A stretch of 64,000 bases of DNA, from positions 39,714 through 103,713 of the forward strand of contig NCEM01000020.1 in assembly GCA_002280725.1 (NCBI GenBank), written 5' to 3'. The stretch comes from Alphaproteobacteria bacterium 32-64-14 (GTDB lineage Bacteria > Pseudomonadota > Alphaproteobacteria > Caulobacterales > Hyphomonadaceae). Below, one piece after another: positions 1 to 8,848 of this stretch. The notes beneath the pieces were generated by a model. The model was not told where the DNA came from. It saw only the letters and a program-made list of their open reading frames with translations, and ran no database searches. A program made the position numbers and the translations under genes. The first letter of the stretch is position 1. Each line of letters begins with the position of its first letter.

Positions 1-2373
1 GCGGGCGCCGAGGAAGATCGCAGCATCTTCCGCGCCAACGGCCTCGATACGGTCGGCATCGGCATCGTCAAGCAGTCCGTCGCCAACGTGGTGGAAGTGG
101 CCAAGGTCGCGCGCGCGCGCGCCGACGAAGTGGCGGCCACCCTGCCCGAGGACATGAACCTGCGCATCAACTTCGATGGCTCGGTGTTCGTCAACGCGGC
201 GATCAACGAGGTGTTCATCACGCTGGGCATCGCGGTCGTGCTGGTTATCGCGGTGATCTTTGTGTTCCTCGGCAACTTCAAGGCGACGATCATCCCCGCC
301 ATCACCGTGCCGATCTCGCTGATCGCATCGTTCACCGTGCTGCTGTCGCTTGGCCTGTCGATCAACATGCTGACGCTGCTGGCGCTCGTGATGGCCATCG
401 GCCTCGTCGTGGACGACGCCATCGTCGTGCTCGAGAACATCCACCGCCGGATCGAGGAACTTGGCGAAACGCCACTGGTGGCCGCCTATCGCGGGACGCG
501 GCAAGTAGGCTTCGCGGTCGTTGCGACCACCATGGTGCTGATCGCGGTGTTCGTGCCCATCACCTTCATGCAGGGCCAGGTCGGCCGCCTGTTTACCGAA
601 TTCGCCATCGCCATCGCTGCGGCCATCGCGTTCTCGATGCTGGTGGCGCTCACCATATCGCCGATGATGGCGTCCAAGCTGCTGAAGCCGCACTCGGAAC
701 ACGACAAGGGCAAGGGCTTTGCCGGCTTTGTGGACCGTGCCTTCGCCGGCCTGCGCCGCGGCTACGGCGCGGTCTATGACGCCACCGTCAAGCGCCCGAT
801 CATGATCGCCATCTTCTTCTTCGTGACGATCGGCGGCAGCTATTGGCTCTTCACCCAGATCCCCGGCGAGTACACGCCGAATGAGGATCGCGGGTCGTTC
901 CAGGTCATGATCTCGGGCCCGGAAGGCGCATCGTTCGAATACATGCAGCCCTTCATCGAACAGATCGAGGCGCGCCTGATCCCCATGGTGAAGACGCCTG
1001 AAAATCCCGATGGCGAGTTGGAAGGCATTTCCGTGCGCGCGCCGGGCGGCTTCGGTCCGAGCGGAAGCGCCTTCAACTCCGGCTCGATCCAGGTTGTGCT
1101 GACTGAGTGGGGTCGTCGCCGCAACGGCTTCGAGATCGTCAACGACATCAACCGCCGCCTGGGCGACATCACGGGCGTGCGCGCTTTCGCCAACATGCCG
1201 TCCGGCTTCGGCCGCGGCCCCGGCGGCGGCAAGCCGATCCAGTTCGTGATCAAGGGGCCATCCTACGAAACGCTGATCGAATGGCGCAACACGTTCGTCG
1301 ATGCGCTGAACAAGGACAATCCCGGCATCAACCAGATCGACTGGGACTACAAGGAAACGCAGCAGCAGTTCCGCGTGAACGTGGACTATGAACGCGCCTC
1401 CGATCTGGGCGTGACCGTTCAGGAGATCGGCTCGACACTGCAGACCATGCTGGGTTCCAAGCGAGTCGGCACGTTCATCCAGAACGGCGAAGAGCGCTAT
1501 GTGATCTTCGAGGGCGAGCGCACCGAGCAGGCAACGCCGGCGGACATGGAGAGCATCTATGTGCGCTCCTCGCGCACCGGCCAGTTGATCCCGCTGTCGA
1601 ACCTCGTGCGCGTCGACCAGATGGCCGACTCGCGCCAGCTCAACCGCTACAACCGCGTGCGCGCCATCACCGTCAACGCCAACCTCGATCCAGGCGTTTC
1701 GCTCGGCGTGGCGCTGGACAAGATGGAAGCGATTGCGCGCGAAGTCCTGCCGGAAGAAGCGGCTATCGACTACAAGGGCCAGTCGCTGGACTACAAGCGC
1801 GCAGGCGAGAGCATCCTGTTCGTGTTCGGCTTCGGCATCCTGGTGGTGTTCCTGGTGCTGGCGGCGCAGTTCGAGAGCTGGACACACCCGTTCGTCATCA
1901 TGCTGTGCGTGCCTGCCACCATTGGCGGGGGCCTGCTTGGCATATGGCTGACCGGCAACTCGCTGAACATCTACACGCAGATCGGATTGATCATGCTGGT
2001 GGGATTGGCGGCCAAGAACGGAATTCTGATTGTCGAATTCGCCAACCAGCTGCGCGACCAGGGCCGGGAATTCAGCGCCGCGCTGAAGGAAGCCGCCCTC
2101 ACCCGCTTCCGCCCGATCGTGATGACTTCCCTGACGGCGATCGCCGGCGCCATTCCGCTGATCTTCAGCCATGGCGCAGGTTCGGAAACACGCTCCGCCA
2201 TCGGCGTCGTGATCCTGTTCGGCGTGACGACGGCGATGCTCGTGACGCTGGTGCTCGTACCGGCGGCCTACGCGATGCTGGCGCGGCGCACGGGTTCGCC
2301 CCGCGATGTCGAGCGCAAGCTGGAGCGCGAAGAGCTGGCGACCCCACCCGAAGCGCTGAAGCCCGCGGAATAA
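1..2373 (+). CDS. RND-family efflux transporter permease (5' end missing)
   Basis: The reading frame is open from the first base, so the N-terminal part lies outside the window; 790 codons remain of about 1,030-1,060 usual for AcrB/MexB-type (HAE1) pumps. Visible features are the TM4 sequence VVDDAIVVLENIHRR, with the paired aspartates (about codons 137-138) used in proton relay, the two large periplasmic regions, and the second transmembrane block containing GLAAKNGILIVEFANQ. The product sits in the inner membrane and exports drugs or other amphiphiles in a tripartite complex with an adaptor and an outer-membrane channel, probably encoded upstream. A strong hairpin terminator follows the stop. 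Family is secure; substrate cannot be read from sequence. Confidence 0.95.
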   Translation, partial: AGAEEDRSIFRANGLDTVGIGIVKQSVANVVEVAKVARARADEVAATLPEDMNLRINFDGSVFVNAAINEVFITLGIAVVLVIAVIFVFLGNFKATIIPAITVPISLIASFTVLLSLGLSINMLTLLALVMAIGLVVDDAIVVLENIHRRIEELGETPLVAAYRGTRQVGFAVVATTMVLIAVFVPITFMQGQVGRLFTEFAIAIAAAIAFSMLVALTISPMMASKLLKPHSEHDKGKGFAGFVDRAFAGLRRGYGAVYDATVKRPIMIAIFFFVTIGGSYWLFTQIPGEYTPNEDRGSFQVMISGPEGASFEYMQPFIEQIEARLIPMVKTPENPDGELEGISVRAPGGFGPSGSAFNSGSIQVVLTEWGRRRNGFEIVNDINRRLGDITGVRAFANMPSGFGRGPGGGKPIQFVIKGPSYETLIEWRNTFVDALNKDNPGINQIDWDYKETQQQFRVNVDYERASDLGVTVQEIGSTLQTMLGSKRVGTFIQNGEERYVIFEGERTEQATPADMESIYVRSSRTGQLIPLSNLVRVDQMADSRQLNRYNRVRAITVNANLDPGVSLGVALDKMEAIAREVLPEEAAIDYKGQSLDYKRAGESILFVFGFGILVVFLVLAAQFESWTHPFVIMLCVPATIGGGLLGIWLTGNSLNIYTQIGLIMLVGLAAKNGILIVEFANQLRDQGREFSAALKEAALTRFRPIVMTSLTAIAGAIPLIFSHGAGSETRSAIGVVILFGVTTAMLVTLVLVPAAYAMLARRTGSPRDVERKLEREELATPPEALKPAE

Positions 2374-2393
2374 GGTTCCGGCGAGATAGAAAC

Positions 2394-2429
2394 AGGAGGG
2401 CGGCTCGAAAGGGCCGCCCTTCTTGTTTG
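2394..2429. terminator. Hairpin terminator after RND gene
   Basis: AGGGCGGC pairs with GCCGCCCT around an 8-base loop (stem bases 2397-2404 and 2413-2420) and is followed by TTCTTGTTT. It lies between two convergent genes and ends transcription from the RND side. Confidence 0.8.
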
Positions 2430-2438
2430 TCGAGGCCA

Positions 2439-3437
2439 TCAGCCCCGCCGCATCTCGCTTGGGCTCTTGCCGGTCCAGCGCTTGAAGGCGCGGGAGAAGG
2501 CGGCGGGATCGGAGAAGCCGACGAGATACGCCGTCTCGTTGACCGATGCCTTGCGGCCCGCGAGATAGTTCAGCGCGAGCCGGTGGCGCAGATCGTCCAG
2601 TATCTTCTCGAAGGTCACGTCTTCCGCCTTGAGGCGCCGGAACAGCGTCTGGCGGCTGACGCCCAGCGATGCGGCGACGGCATCCATCGACGCATCGCCC
2701 TTGTGCAGGATGAGCATGAGCTGGCTTTCGACACGACCGCGCATCGTCTTGGCACTCTCCAGCTCCTTAAGAAGCTGCTCGGCCTTCTCGCTGAGAACAC
2801 CGAAGACATAGTGCGACTGCAGCGCGACTTTCATGCCGGTGATCTCGGGATGGAGGCGCAGCGCATTCCACGACGCATCGAAGACCACTGGGCACCGGAA
2901 GATGCGATCATATTCGGCGCGATAACTGGGCGCTGTATGTGTGACGTGGACTTCCAGCACATGCGGCGCAGACAGGAAACGCCGCGGAGCGCAGACCTGC
3001 CGGCCAAACGTGATTTCCGTCAGTTCGGGGAAGTCGTTCGGATTTTCGCGGGCGTCCTCCATCCAGAGGCCGCGCTCGTTGGCGCGCATCACGAATCGCT
3101 TGCCGGCGCCCTCGACTTCGATCGCGAGCGCGCCGAAGCGGTTCATCTGCTGGAACGCTTCGCCCATCGTGGCCGAGGCGTTCATGATGAGGCCGGCGAT
3201 GGAGATCTCGGAGAGGTCGACCGTTTCGCCGTAGTGCAGCGCCAGCGCGGGATCGCCCGTCATCTCCTTCGCCGCCCGCATCAACGCGATGTAGCTCTGC
3301 ATCGAAATGCGATTGTCCTGATCATCGAGATCGGCGAACGCGATGCCGGCGCGGCGCGCCAGCTCGGCGGCGTCCGCGCCCTTCTCCACGGCGAGCTTCA
3401 CAAGACCGCGCGGCAGGCCGGCGCCAACGGTCAGCAC
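2439..3437 (-). CDS. AraC-family transcriptional regulator (OruR/ArgR-like)
   Basis: The N-terminal ~190 residues resemble the arabinose-binding-like domain of OruR-type regulators. The C-terminal ~100 residues form the two-HTH AraC domain, with VAASLGVSRQTLFRRL as first recognition helix and AYLVGFSDPAAFSRAFKRWTG at the signature. It probably binds DNA and responds to an unknown small molecule. The frame opens to an ATG at 3530, but its first 31 residues are arginine-rich and unlike the family; a GTG at 3437 gives 332 residues, close to family length. That start is my choice and has no strong ribosome binding site. It is divergent from the exported GKPD-family gene starting at 3595 and may control it. 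Confidence 0.85.
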   Translation of the reverse strand: MLTVGAGLPRGLVKLAVEKGADAAELARRAGIAFADLDDQDNRISMQSYIALMRAAKEMTGDPALALHYGETVDLSEISIAGLIMNASATMGEAFQQMNRFGALAIEVEGAGKRFVMRANERGLWMEDARENPNDFPELTEITFGRQVCAPRRFLSAPHVLEVHVTHTAPSYRAEYDRIFRCPVVFDASWNALRLHPEITGMKVALQSHYVFGVLSEKAEQLLKELESAKTMRGRVESQLMLILHKGDASMDAVAASLGVSRQTLFRRLKAEDVTFEKILDDLRHRLALNYLAGRKASVNETAYLVGFSDPAAFSRAFKRWTGKSPSEMRRG

Positions 3438-3594
3438 GGCGCGAGCTCGCGTGCAAACGGCGCATTGCAACGTGCGATCATGGTTTTGGCGTCTCCGGTC
3501 AAGCGATGCCCCTCGCAACGGGCCTGCCATTCATGACGCATTCAGCACCAACGCCAGATGAATGGCGCATAACAAAAAAGAGGGACACACTCTG

Positions 3595-4587
3595 ATGCTA
3601 CGCCTCCCCGTTCTGATTACCGCCATCCTCGCCATTGCCCCCGCCGCGCTGGCGCAGGCGGCGCCTTCGGACCCGTTCGCGCTGTCTCCGACGTCGCTAG
3701 CGCCGATGACAGAGATACCCCGCACGCCCGATGGCAAGCCCGACTTCCAGGGCGTCGTGTGGGCGACCAACTATTTTCCGGTGTTCGAGCTGTCGCCGAT
3801 GAGTGCGGACCTTGTCGTGCCTGAAGACGAAGCCAGGCGCATCGTTGACACGATCTTCGCCGGCATGGCCGGTTTTCTCGAGAAGAGCATCGATCCCGAA
3901 GCACATGTGATCATGGGCGAGACGGATGGCTTGCCCATCGTGCGTGGCGAGCGCCGCACGCGCCTGATTGTCGTTCCGGCGAACGGAAAGCTGCCGTTGA
4001 CCGACCAGGCGCGCCAGCTTGCCAAGGACACGGAGACGATGGATGGCGAGAAGGACAACTACGAACAGCGCCCCTCAAGCGAGCGCTGCCTGGTGGTGAG
4101 CGGCGTGCCGCCGATCCACGCGGTCATTTCCTACAACCGCCAGCGCATCATCCAGACGCCGACCCATGTCGTGATCCACAACGAGAATGGCGATGAGGCG
4201 CGGATCATACCGTTTGCAGAGACGTTCGACGCGCCTGGCCCGACATCCTGGTATGGCGACTCGATCGCGCGCTGGGAGGGCGACACGCTGGTGATCAAGA
4301 CCACCCGCACGCCTGAGATCGAGCGCGTGCGCGGACTCATGACGAAATTCGTGATGAACCCCGACGCCGTCATCACCGAGCGCTATACGCGGCTCTCGAC
4401 AGACGAACTGCTCTATCAGTTCACCATCGAGGACCCGTGGGCGTACTCGGAGCCGTGGATCGCCGAATTCTCGTTCAAGGCGGCGACCACCGGCATGTTC
4501 CCCTCGCCTTGCCACGAGCATAACTACTCGCTGCCCAACATCCTGCGCGGACAGCGCGTGGCGGATGCGGAAGCAGCGGCGAACTGA
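3595..4587 (+). CDS. Exported GKPDFQGVW-family protein, copy A
   Basis: A protein of about 330 residues with a typical Sec signal peptide (hydrophobic stretch ending ALAQA). After it comes RTPDGKPDFQGV, then ERCLV, IIQTPTHVVIHNE, RWEGDTLVIKTTR, ERYTR, FTIEDPWAYSEPW and CHEHNYSLPNIL. The same order of motifs occurs in the genes at 8849-9892 and 37922-39013, and in divergent form at 10998-11939, so this is a paralogous family. The ATG at 3595 is preferred over an upstream ATG at 3562 because GAGGGA lies 9 bases before it and the signal peptide then starts at residue 1. I know no experimentally assigned function. The conserved Cys and His suggest disulfide or metal binding, which is inference. 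Confidence 0.8.
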   Translation: MLRLPVLITAILAIAPAALAQAAPSDPFALSPTSLAPMTEIPRTPDGKPDFQGVVWATNYFPVFELSPMSADLVVPEDEARRIVDTIFAGMAGFLEKSIDPEAHVIMGETDGLPIVRGERRTRLIVVPANGKLPLTDQARQLAKDTETMDGEKDNYEQRPSSERCLVVSGVPPIHAVISYNRQRIIQTPTHVVIHNENGDEARIIPFAETFDAPGPTSWYGDSIARWEGDTLVIKTTRTPEIERVRGLMTKFVMNPDAVITERYTRLSTDELLYQFTIEDPWAYSEPWIAEFSFKAATTGMFPSPCHEHNYSLPNILRGQRVADAEAAAN

Positions 4588-4599
4588 GGCCAGAATGCA

Positions 4600-4639
4600 G
4601 GAGGGGCGGCCCTTGCGGACCGCCCCTCTTTGTCTCTTT
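4600..4639. terminator. Bidirectional terminator between convergent genes
   Basis: GAGGGGCGG (4601-4609) pairs with CCGCCCCTC (4620-4628) and is followed by TTTGTCTCTTT. It separates copy A of the GKPD family from the convergent serine hydrolase gene. Confidence 0.8.
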
Positions 4640-4654
4640 GCCTCGTCGTGAAGC

Positions 4655-5929
4655 CTACGGCTTCACAAGCGCATCGTAGATCCAGGCGCGGTTCTTGCGC
4701 TGGTATTCAGCCAGCAGCGCACGATCCTGGATCATGAACACCATGACGAGGTCGTTCTTCGGATCGACCCAGAACTCGGTTCCAGCGATGCCGTTCCACG
4801 AGAACGTGCCATTGCCGGGGCGCTGTTTCGTGTCATCCGTCACCAGCGAGAAGCCGAGACCGAACTCCATCGAGCCCGCGACCGGGCCCATGGCCGGGAA
4901 GAACAGGCCAGCCTTGCGCATGGCGTCGTTCGTTTCCGGCTGGCGCATACGGGCGAGCGTTGCTTTCTCGATGATGCGCACGCCGCGATACTCGCCATCG
5001 TTACGCAGCATCTCGGCGAAGCGGAGATAGTCTTCCGGCGTCGACGACAGACCACCGCCGCCCTGCAGGAAGGCGACCGGAACCGTGTAATCGTAATACA
5101 AGCCATCCGTGTGCTTCGACTGGGCAAAGCGCGCGGCATTGTCCTTCGACTGGAAGAAATGCGTGTCGGTCATGCCCAGCGGGCCTGTGACGCGCTCCTC
5201 GACGACGACATCCAGAGGCTTGCCGGCGGCGACTTCGATCACCGCGCCAAGCACGTCTGTCGAGCGCGAGTAGTTCCAGGCCGTGCCCGGCTCAGCGGCA
5301 AGCGGCAGGCCGGCGAAAATCTTCGCCTGATCGCGCGCGGTCTTGGTGGGATCGCCCTCGCCCGCAGCGGCGTATTGCTTGCCGAGCGCCGTGGTGGGCT
5401 GGATGAAGCCGTAGATGAGACCCGAGGTATGGGACATCAGGTGCCGCACTAGCATCGGCGTCTGCGCCGGCCTGGACGAGCCGTCAGCCTGGATCACGGT
5501 GAGGTTGGCGTATTCCGGCAGGTATTTGGACACCGGGTCGTCAACCGAGAGCTTGCCGTCCTCGACCAGCGTCATCGCGGCGACCGTGACGATCGGCTTG
5601 GTCATCGAGAAAACGCGGAAGATCGTCTCTTCCGTCATCGGCGCGATCTGGCCGGGGCCCTGAACGCCGAAGCCCTGCGCAAAGGCAACCTGCCCATGGC
5701 GCGCGATCAGCAGGTAGGCGCCGGGGATCTTGCCGCTGAGCACATCGTCGTTCAGCGCCTTGCGGATCTCGCCAAGCTTGGCCTGATCGAAACCGAGCGC
5801 TGCCGCATCGCCCTGGATGAGGGACGGCGTGAACGGATCGGCGACCTGTGGCGCGCTTTGACAACCGCTCGCAAATGCGAACGCCAATGCCGCACCTGCG
5901 GCAAGAATGCTCCGTTTCATGAATGCCAT
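4655..5929 (-). CDS. Beta-lactamase-family serine hydrolase, lipoprotein
   Basis: 424 residues with an N-terminal lipoprotein signal whose lipobox ends ASGC at Cys23. The class C beta-lactamase/esterase fold is shown by the SxxK nucleophile motif SMTK (Ser108-Lys111), HTSGL and the second catalytic element NYSRS around Tyr220 (Tyr-Ser-Arg rather than the Tyr-x-Asn of true AmpC). This pattern is typical of EstB-like esterases and related peptidases more than of antibiotic-degrading AmpC. It is probably anchored in the periplasm facing its substrate. GGAGG sits 8 bases before the chosen ATG. The substrate is unknown; its place beside exported oxidative genes makes an ester-cleaving role in the same pathway possible. 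Confidence 0.9.
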   Translation of the reverse strand: MAFMKRSILAAGAALAFAFASGCQSAPQVADPFTPSLIQGDAAALGFDQAKLGEIRKALNDDVLSGKIPGAYLLIARHGQVAFAQGFGVQGPGQIAPMTEETIFRVFSMTKPIVTVAAMTLVEDGKLSVDDPVSKYLPEYANLTVIQADGSSRPAQTPMLVRHLMSHTSGLIYGFIQPTTALGKQYAAAGEGDPTKTARDQAKIFAGLPLAAEPGTAWNYSRSTDVLGAVIEVAAGKPLDVVVEERVTGPLGMTDTHFFQSKDNAARFAQSKHTDGLYYDYTVPVAFLQGGGGLSSTPEDYLRFAEMLRNDGEYRGVRIIEKATLARMRQPETNDAMRKAGLFFPAMGPVAGSMEFGLGFSLVTDDTKQRPGNGTFSWNGIAGTEFWVDPKNDLVMVFMIQDRALLAEYQRKNRAWIYDALVKP

Positions 5930-6200
5930 TGTACATCCTCCCCGGCTGGCTGCGGTTTGCGGCCTATCATTGCGTTGGCTGTAGCGCGCTTCCCCTGACG
6001 GTGGAAAGTCCCTCGGCGACCGGCGATGCCATCAACGGGACTTGCCCCCTTGGCGCGTTCAAAGTCTATTACGTGCGACACCTCGGCAATGGCATGGCTC
6101 TGGAGAGCGGGTTACCCATTGATCAGGTGGAGAAAGATTGCGCCTCTGGATCCGGAATGGCGAATACGCCAACGGTGAGGATACGCAAAAGGGAGAGACA

Positions 6201-6767
6201 ATGACCCGCTCAGCAATAGTGCTGGCCCTGGCGCTTGCCGTGGCCGCTTGTTCACCAGATTCTGAAGAGCCTTCATCGGCGCCATCTGGCGCCGCTCCGG
6301 TGGAAGGGATGGGCGGCGCAACCATCGCCGACTTCAAGACCGACACCAACATGCAGGACCTGATGGCCCATGTGATCGATTACAGCGCCTTTGGCGTCTG
6401 GAACGCACAGGGCTGGATCATCGACAAGGACGGCATCCACGAGTTGTTCCCCACAACCGAGGCTGGATGGGCGGCAACCGAAAGCGCGGCGTTCACGCTG
6501 GCAGAGGCGTCCAACACCCTGCTTCTGCCGGGCCGGCCGCGCGATGAGACCCGGTATTGGGTCGACTACGCCAACCAGCTCTACACGGCGGCAAAGAAGG
6601 CCCAGGCAACCGCGTTGGCGCGCGACAAACAGGCGTTCTTCGATGCCGGCGGTGAAATGTACGAGGCCTGCCTCGCCTGTCACAACCGCTACATCTCCGG
6701 CGATACGCCGGCGCCGCGCGCGAAATTGCCCGAGCTGCCGAACCGGATACCGCCGCCAAACCAGTAA
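6201..6767 (+). CDS. c-type cytochrome lipoprotein (cytochrome c'/c556-like layout)
   Basis: 188 residues starting at ATG 6201, with GGGAGA just upstream. The signal peptide ends in a lipobox (VAAC, Cys17) followed by a Ser/Pro/Ala linker. There is one heme-attachment motif, CLACH, at residues 157-161 near the C terminus. This is where helical-bundle cytochromes of the c'/c556 type carry it, rather than the N-terminal position of class I cytochromes. The protein should be heme-loaded and membrane-tethered in the periplasm as an electron carrier. It begins a same-strand group with the two membrane proteins at 6864-8638, so it may exchange electrons with them. Heme binding is secure; the subclass is inferred. 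Confidence 0.8.
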   Translation: MTRSAIVLALALAVAACSPDSEEPSSAPSGAAPVEGMGGATIADFKTDTNMQDLMAHVIDYSAFGVWNAQGWIIDKDGIHELFPTTEAGWAATESAAFTLAEASNTLLLPGRPRDETRYWVDYANQLYTAAKKAQATALARDKQAFFDAGGEMYEACLACHNRYISGDTPAPRAKLPELPNRIPPPNQ

Positions 6768-6863
6768 CACTTTCTGGTGAGGCCGCCCGCGACTTGGTCG
6801 ATATCAAGCCGGGTCAAGATTTCTGGACGACCGCGAATGCGGCGTCACGAGGGGAGTTAGAAT

Positions 6864-7802
6864 TTGCTGCACGATTTCATCAACTGGATTCGGGAGGACC
6901 TTGGCAGGCTCACCGAAGAGGGCCTGTCCTGGTCGCACCAGCTGCACCAGTCGCTGTTCATGTGGAACGTCATCGAGGGCACGCACGTGCTGACGATCAT
7001 GTTCTTTGCAGGCACGATCTGGCTGATCGACCTGCGCATGATGGGCGTGGCTTTCCGCAATGTGCCGCTGTCGGCGCTGAGCAAGAAAGTGCTGCCGATC
7101 ACGATGGTGGCGTTCGCGGTGATGATCGTCACCGGCATTGTCGCCTTCGTCGGCCGCGACCCGATGATGTACTACCACAACATCTGGTTCCGCCTGAAAA
7201 TCCTGTTCCTAATACTGGCCCTCGCGAATATCGCCTGGTTCCACTTCAAGCTGCAGAAGCACGAGCATGAATGGGACGTGATCCCTGCGGATGCCGGCAT
7301 TCCCGCTGGCGCGCGCACGGGCGCGGCCTTCTGGGTGTTTGTGGCCACGTCCATTGCCCTGCTTGGCTCATTCCTGATCACGCAGGTCGATCTTGAGACC
7401 ATTGTGCTGACGCGCATGGCCCTGACCATCGCGGCTGTGGTTGCGCTGTTCATCTACATCCACAAGCGCACGCCGAGCATTCCCCTGCCCGTGAAGCTCT
7501 CGGGCGGCATTTCGCTGACGGCGTGGCTGATCGTGATCATCTTCGGCCGCTTCATCGCGTACGACTGGTTCTATTGCGAAAAGACCGATCCCGGCTCGCT
7601 CGCCTACGTGCTGCAGGAGTGCGAAGCCTACAACAACTCGGGCGGTGGAGAAGTTGAAGGCGAGGACTTCGAGGAAGCCCCTGCGGACGACACCGCTGCT
7701 CCGGAAGGCGAGGCGCCAGAGGGCGGAGCGGAAGATCCGCCGCCTGATGGAGAAGCTGTGCCTGCCGAACCTGCCCAACCCACACCCGGCCAGGAGGGCT
7801 GA
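6864..7802 (+). CDS. Multi-pass membrane protein, DUF6644-like, with acidic tail
   Basis: 312 residues. The N-terminal ~240 hold about six hydrophobic segments, starting with an amphipathic region rich in His (HQLHQSLF, then EGTHVL) and the phrase LRMMG. The last ~55 residues are Glu/Pro/Ala-rich and should be disordered. The TTG start is supported by GGGGAG 7 bases upstream and by the family-like N terminus beginning at once. The layout resembles uncharacterised families such as DUF6644 (recalled by appearance, not searched). The conserved histidines within membrane segments would suit heme or quinone chemistry, which is inference. It is followed after 5 bases by a related gene and preceded by a cytochrome c gene. 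Confidence 0.7.
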   Translation: MLHDFINWIREDLGRLTEEGLSWSHQLHQSLFMWNVIEGTHVLTIMFFAGTIWLIDLRMMGVAFRNVPLSALSKKVLPITMVAFAVMIVTGIVAFVGRDPMMYYHNIWFRLKILFLILALANIAWFHFKLQKHEHEWDVIPADAGIPAGARTGAAFWVFVATSIALLGSFLITQVDLETIVLTRMALTIAAVVALFIYIHKRTPSIPLPVKLSGGISLTAWLIVIIFGRFIAYDWFYCEKTDPGSLAYVLQECEAYNNSGGGEVEGEDFEEAPADDTAAPEGEAPEGGAEDPPPDGEAVPAEPAQPTPGQEG

Positions 7803-7807
7803 TCACC

Positions 7808-8638
7808 ATGACCTTCCAGGAACTTCTCCAGGGCATTCCCGGCGTTACCGAAACTGTCGCGGCCATGCCGGAAATGTGGCCGATCTCGCTGCTGCAGGAC
7901 ATCTATGCGCCGTTCGGCGCGCTCCACCTTGTGGGCCTGGCCCTCATGGGCGGGGCGGTGCTGCTGCTCAACCTGCGCCTGATGGGCAACAACGTCACGT
8001 CGCAGACGCTGCCTGACGTCGAGCGCTCGACGCGGCCGTGGCTGATCGCGGGCCTCGCCATCGTGCTGGGCACCGGCATCATCATCGGCATGCTGAACTC
8101 CTACAAGCTCTACACGTCGGTGCCGTTCTTCGCGAAGATCATGGCGCTGATCGGCGCGACCATCTTCTCGTTCGGCGTCACCAATGTGCTGGCGAAAGCT
8201 GGCGGCAAGGCGTCTGTAGGCGTGCTGGTTGCGGGCGGCATCGCGATGGCCTTCTGGCTGCTGTCGCTGGGCACCTTCTATGGCGACCCGATCACGTCGG
8301 CCGGCCTGTTCCATCCGATCAGCGCGGGCTACGCCCTGCTTGTGATCTATGGAATGCGCACCCGGTGGATCGCCGCGGCGACCTTCCTGCTGCTCTTCGG
8401 CGGGCTGTTCGTGATGTATTGGATTGTCGGCTTCGACACGTACGAGCCGATCTTCGACACCATCTCGTTCTCGGTGAACATCGCCGGCGCGCTGATCATG
8501 GTGGCGCTGTATGGGGCGGAAATCTATCTCGGCCGCGCCGAGGAAGCCACGCCGACAGCCAAGCTGATCGCCCTGTTCTCCCTGCTCGCCTGGGTGACCG
8601 TTGCGGCTGGCGGAAGGTGGGTCGGCTTCGGCGGCTGA
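7808..8638 (+). CDS. Multi-pass membrane protein, related to the preceding gene
   Basis: 276 residues with about seven hydrophobic helices. It shares with the upstream protein the pattern of a first helix ending in a dihydrophobic LRLMG phrase preceded by a His (GALHLVGLALMGG), so the two probably arose by duplication. It starts 5 bases after the previous stop, which implies coupled translation in one operon with the cytochrome lipoprotein. A strong terminator follows the stop. It is likely an inner-membrane partner for periplasmic electron transfer; neither substrate nor cofactor can be read from the sequence. The ATG is chosen because the membrane segment pattern begins shortly after it. 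Confidence 0.7.
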   Translation: MTFQELLQGIPGVTETVAAMPEMWPISLLQDIYAPFGALHLVGLALMGGAVLLLNLRLMGNNVTSQTLPDVERSTRPWLIAGLAIVLGTGIIIGMLNSYKLYTSVPFFAKIMALIGATIFSFGVTNVLAKAGGKASVGVLVAGGIAMAFWLLSLGTFYGDPITSAGLFHPISAGYALLVIYGMRTRWIAAATFLLLFGGLFVMYWIVGFDTYEPIFDTISFSVNIAGALIMVALYGAEIYLGRAEEATPTAKLIALFSLLAWVTVAAGGRWVGFGG

Positions 8639-8661
8639 CGCGCCGTATCGCGGAAATGAGA

Positions 8662-8694
8662 AGCCCCGGAGGAGCAATCCTCCGGGGCTTTTTC
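8662..8694 (+). terminator. Rho-independent terminator of the cytochrome-membrane protein operon
   Basis: A perfect 12-bp stem (8662-8673 with 8678-8689) closes a GCAA tetraloop and is followed by TTTTTC. This is one of the clearest terminators in the window. Confidence 0.92.
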
Positions 8695-8848
8695 TTGGCG
8701 CGACGACTGCAGGCTCTCGCAAGTGGCAACGGTTGAGGTAGCTGGCGGCTGGCTCCGCAGAGATCTGCCAACTTCCGCCAATCGCGCCGAATGTTGTTCC
8801 CGAACGTCGGCTCAAGGTCGATACATCTGGCGAAGCGTATGCCTCGGC

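Noticed and set aside
3438..3530. ATG 3530 as the start of the AraC-family gene
   Set aside because: The added 31 residues are Arg/Cys-rich without family likeness; GTG 3437 gives normal length, though this is not proven.
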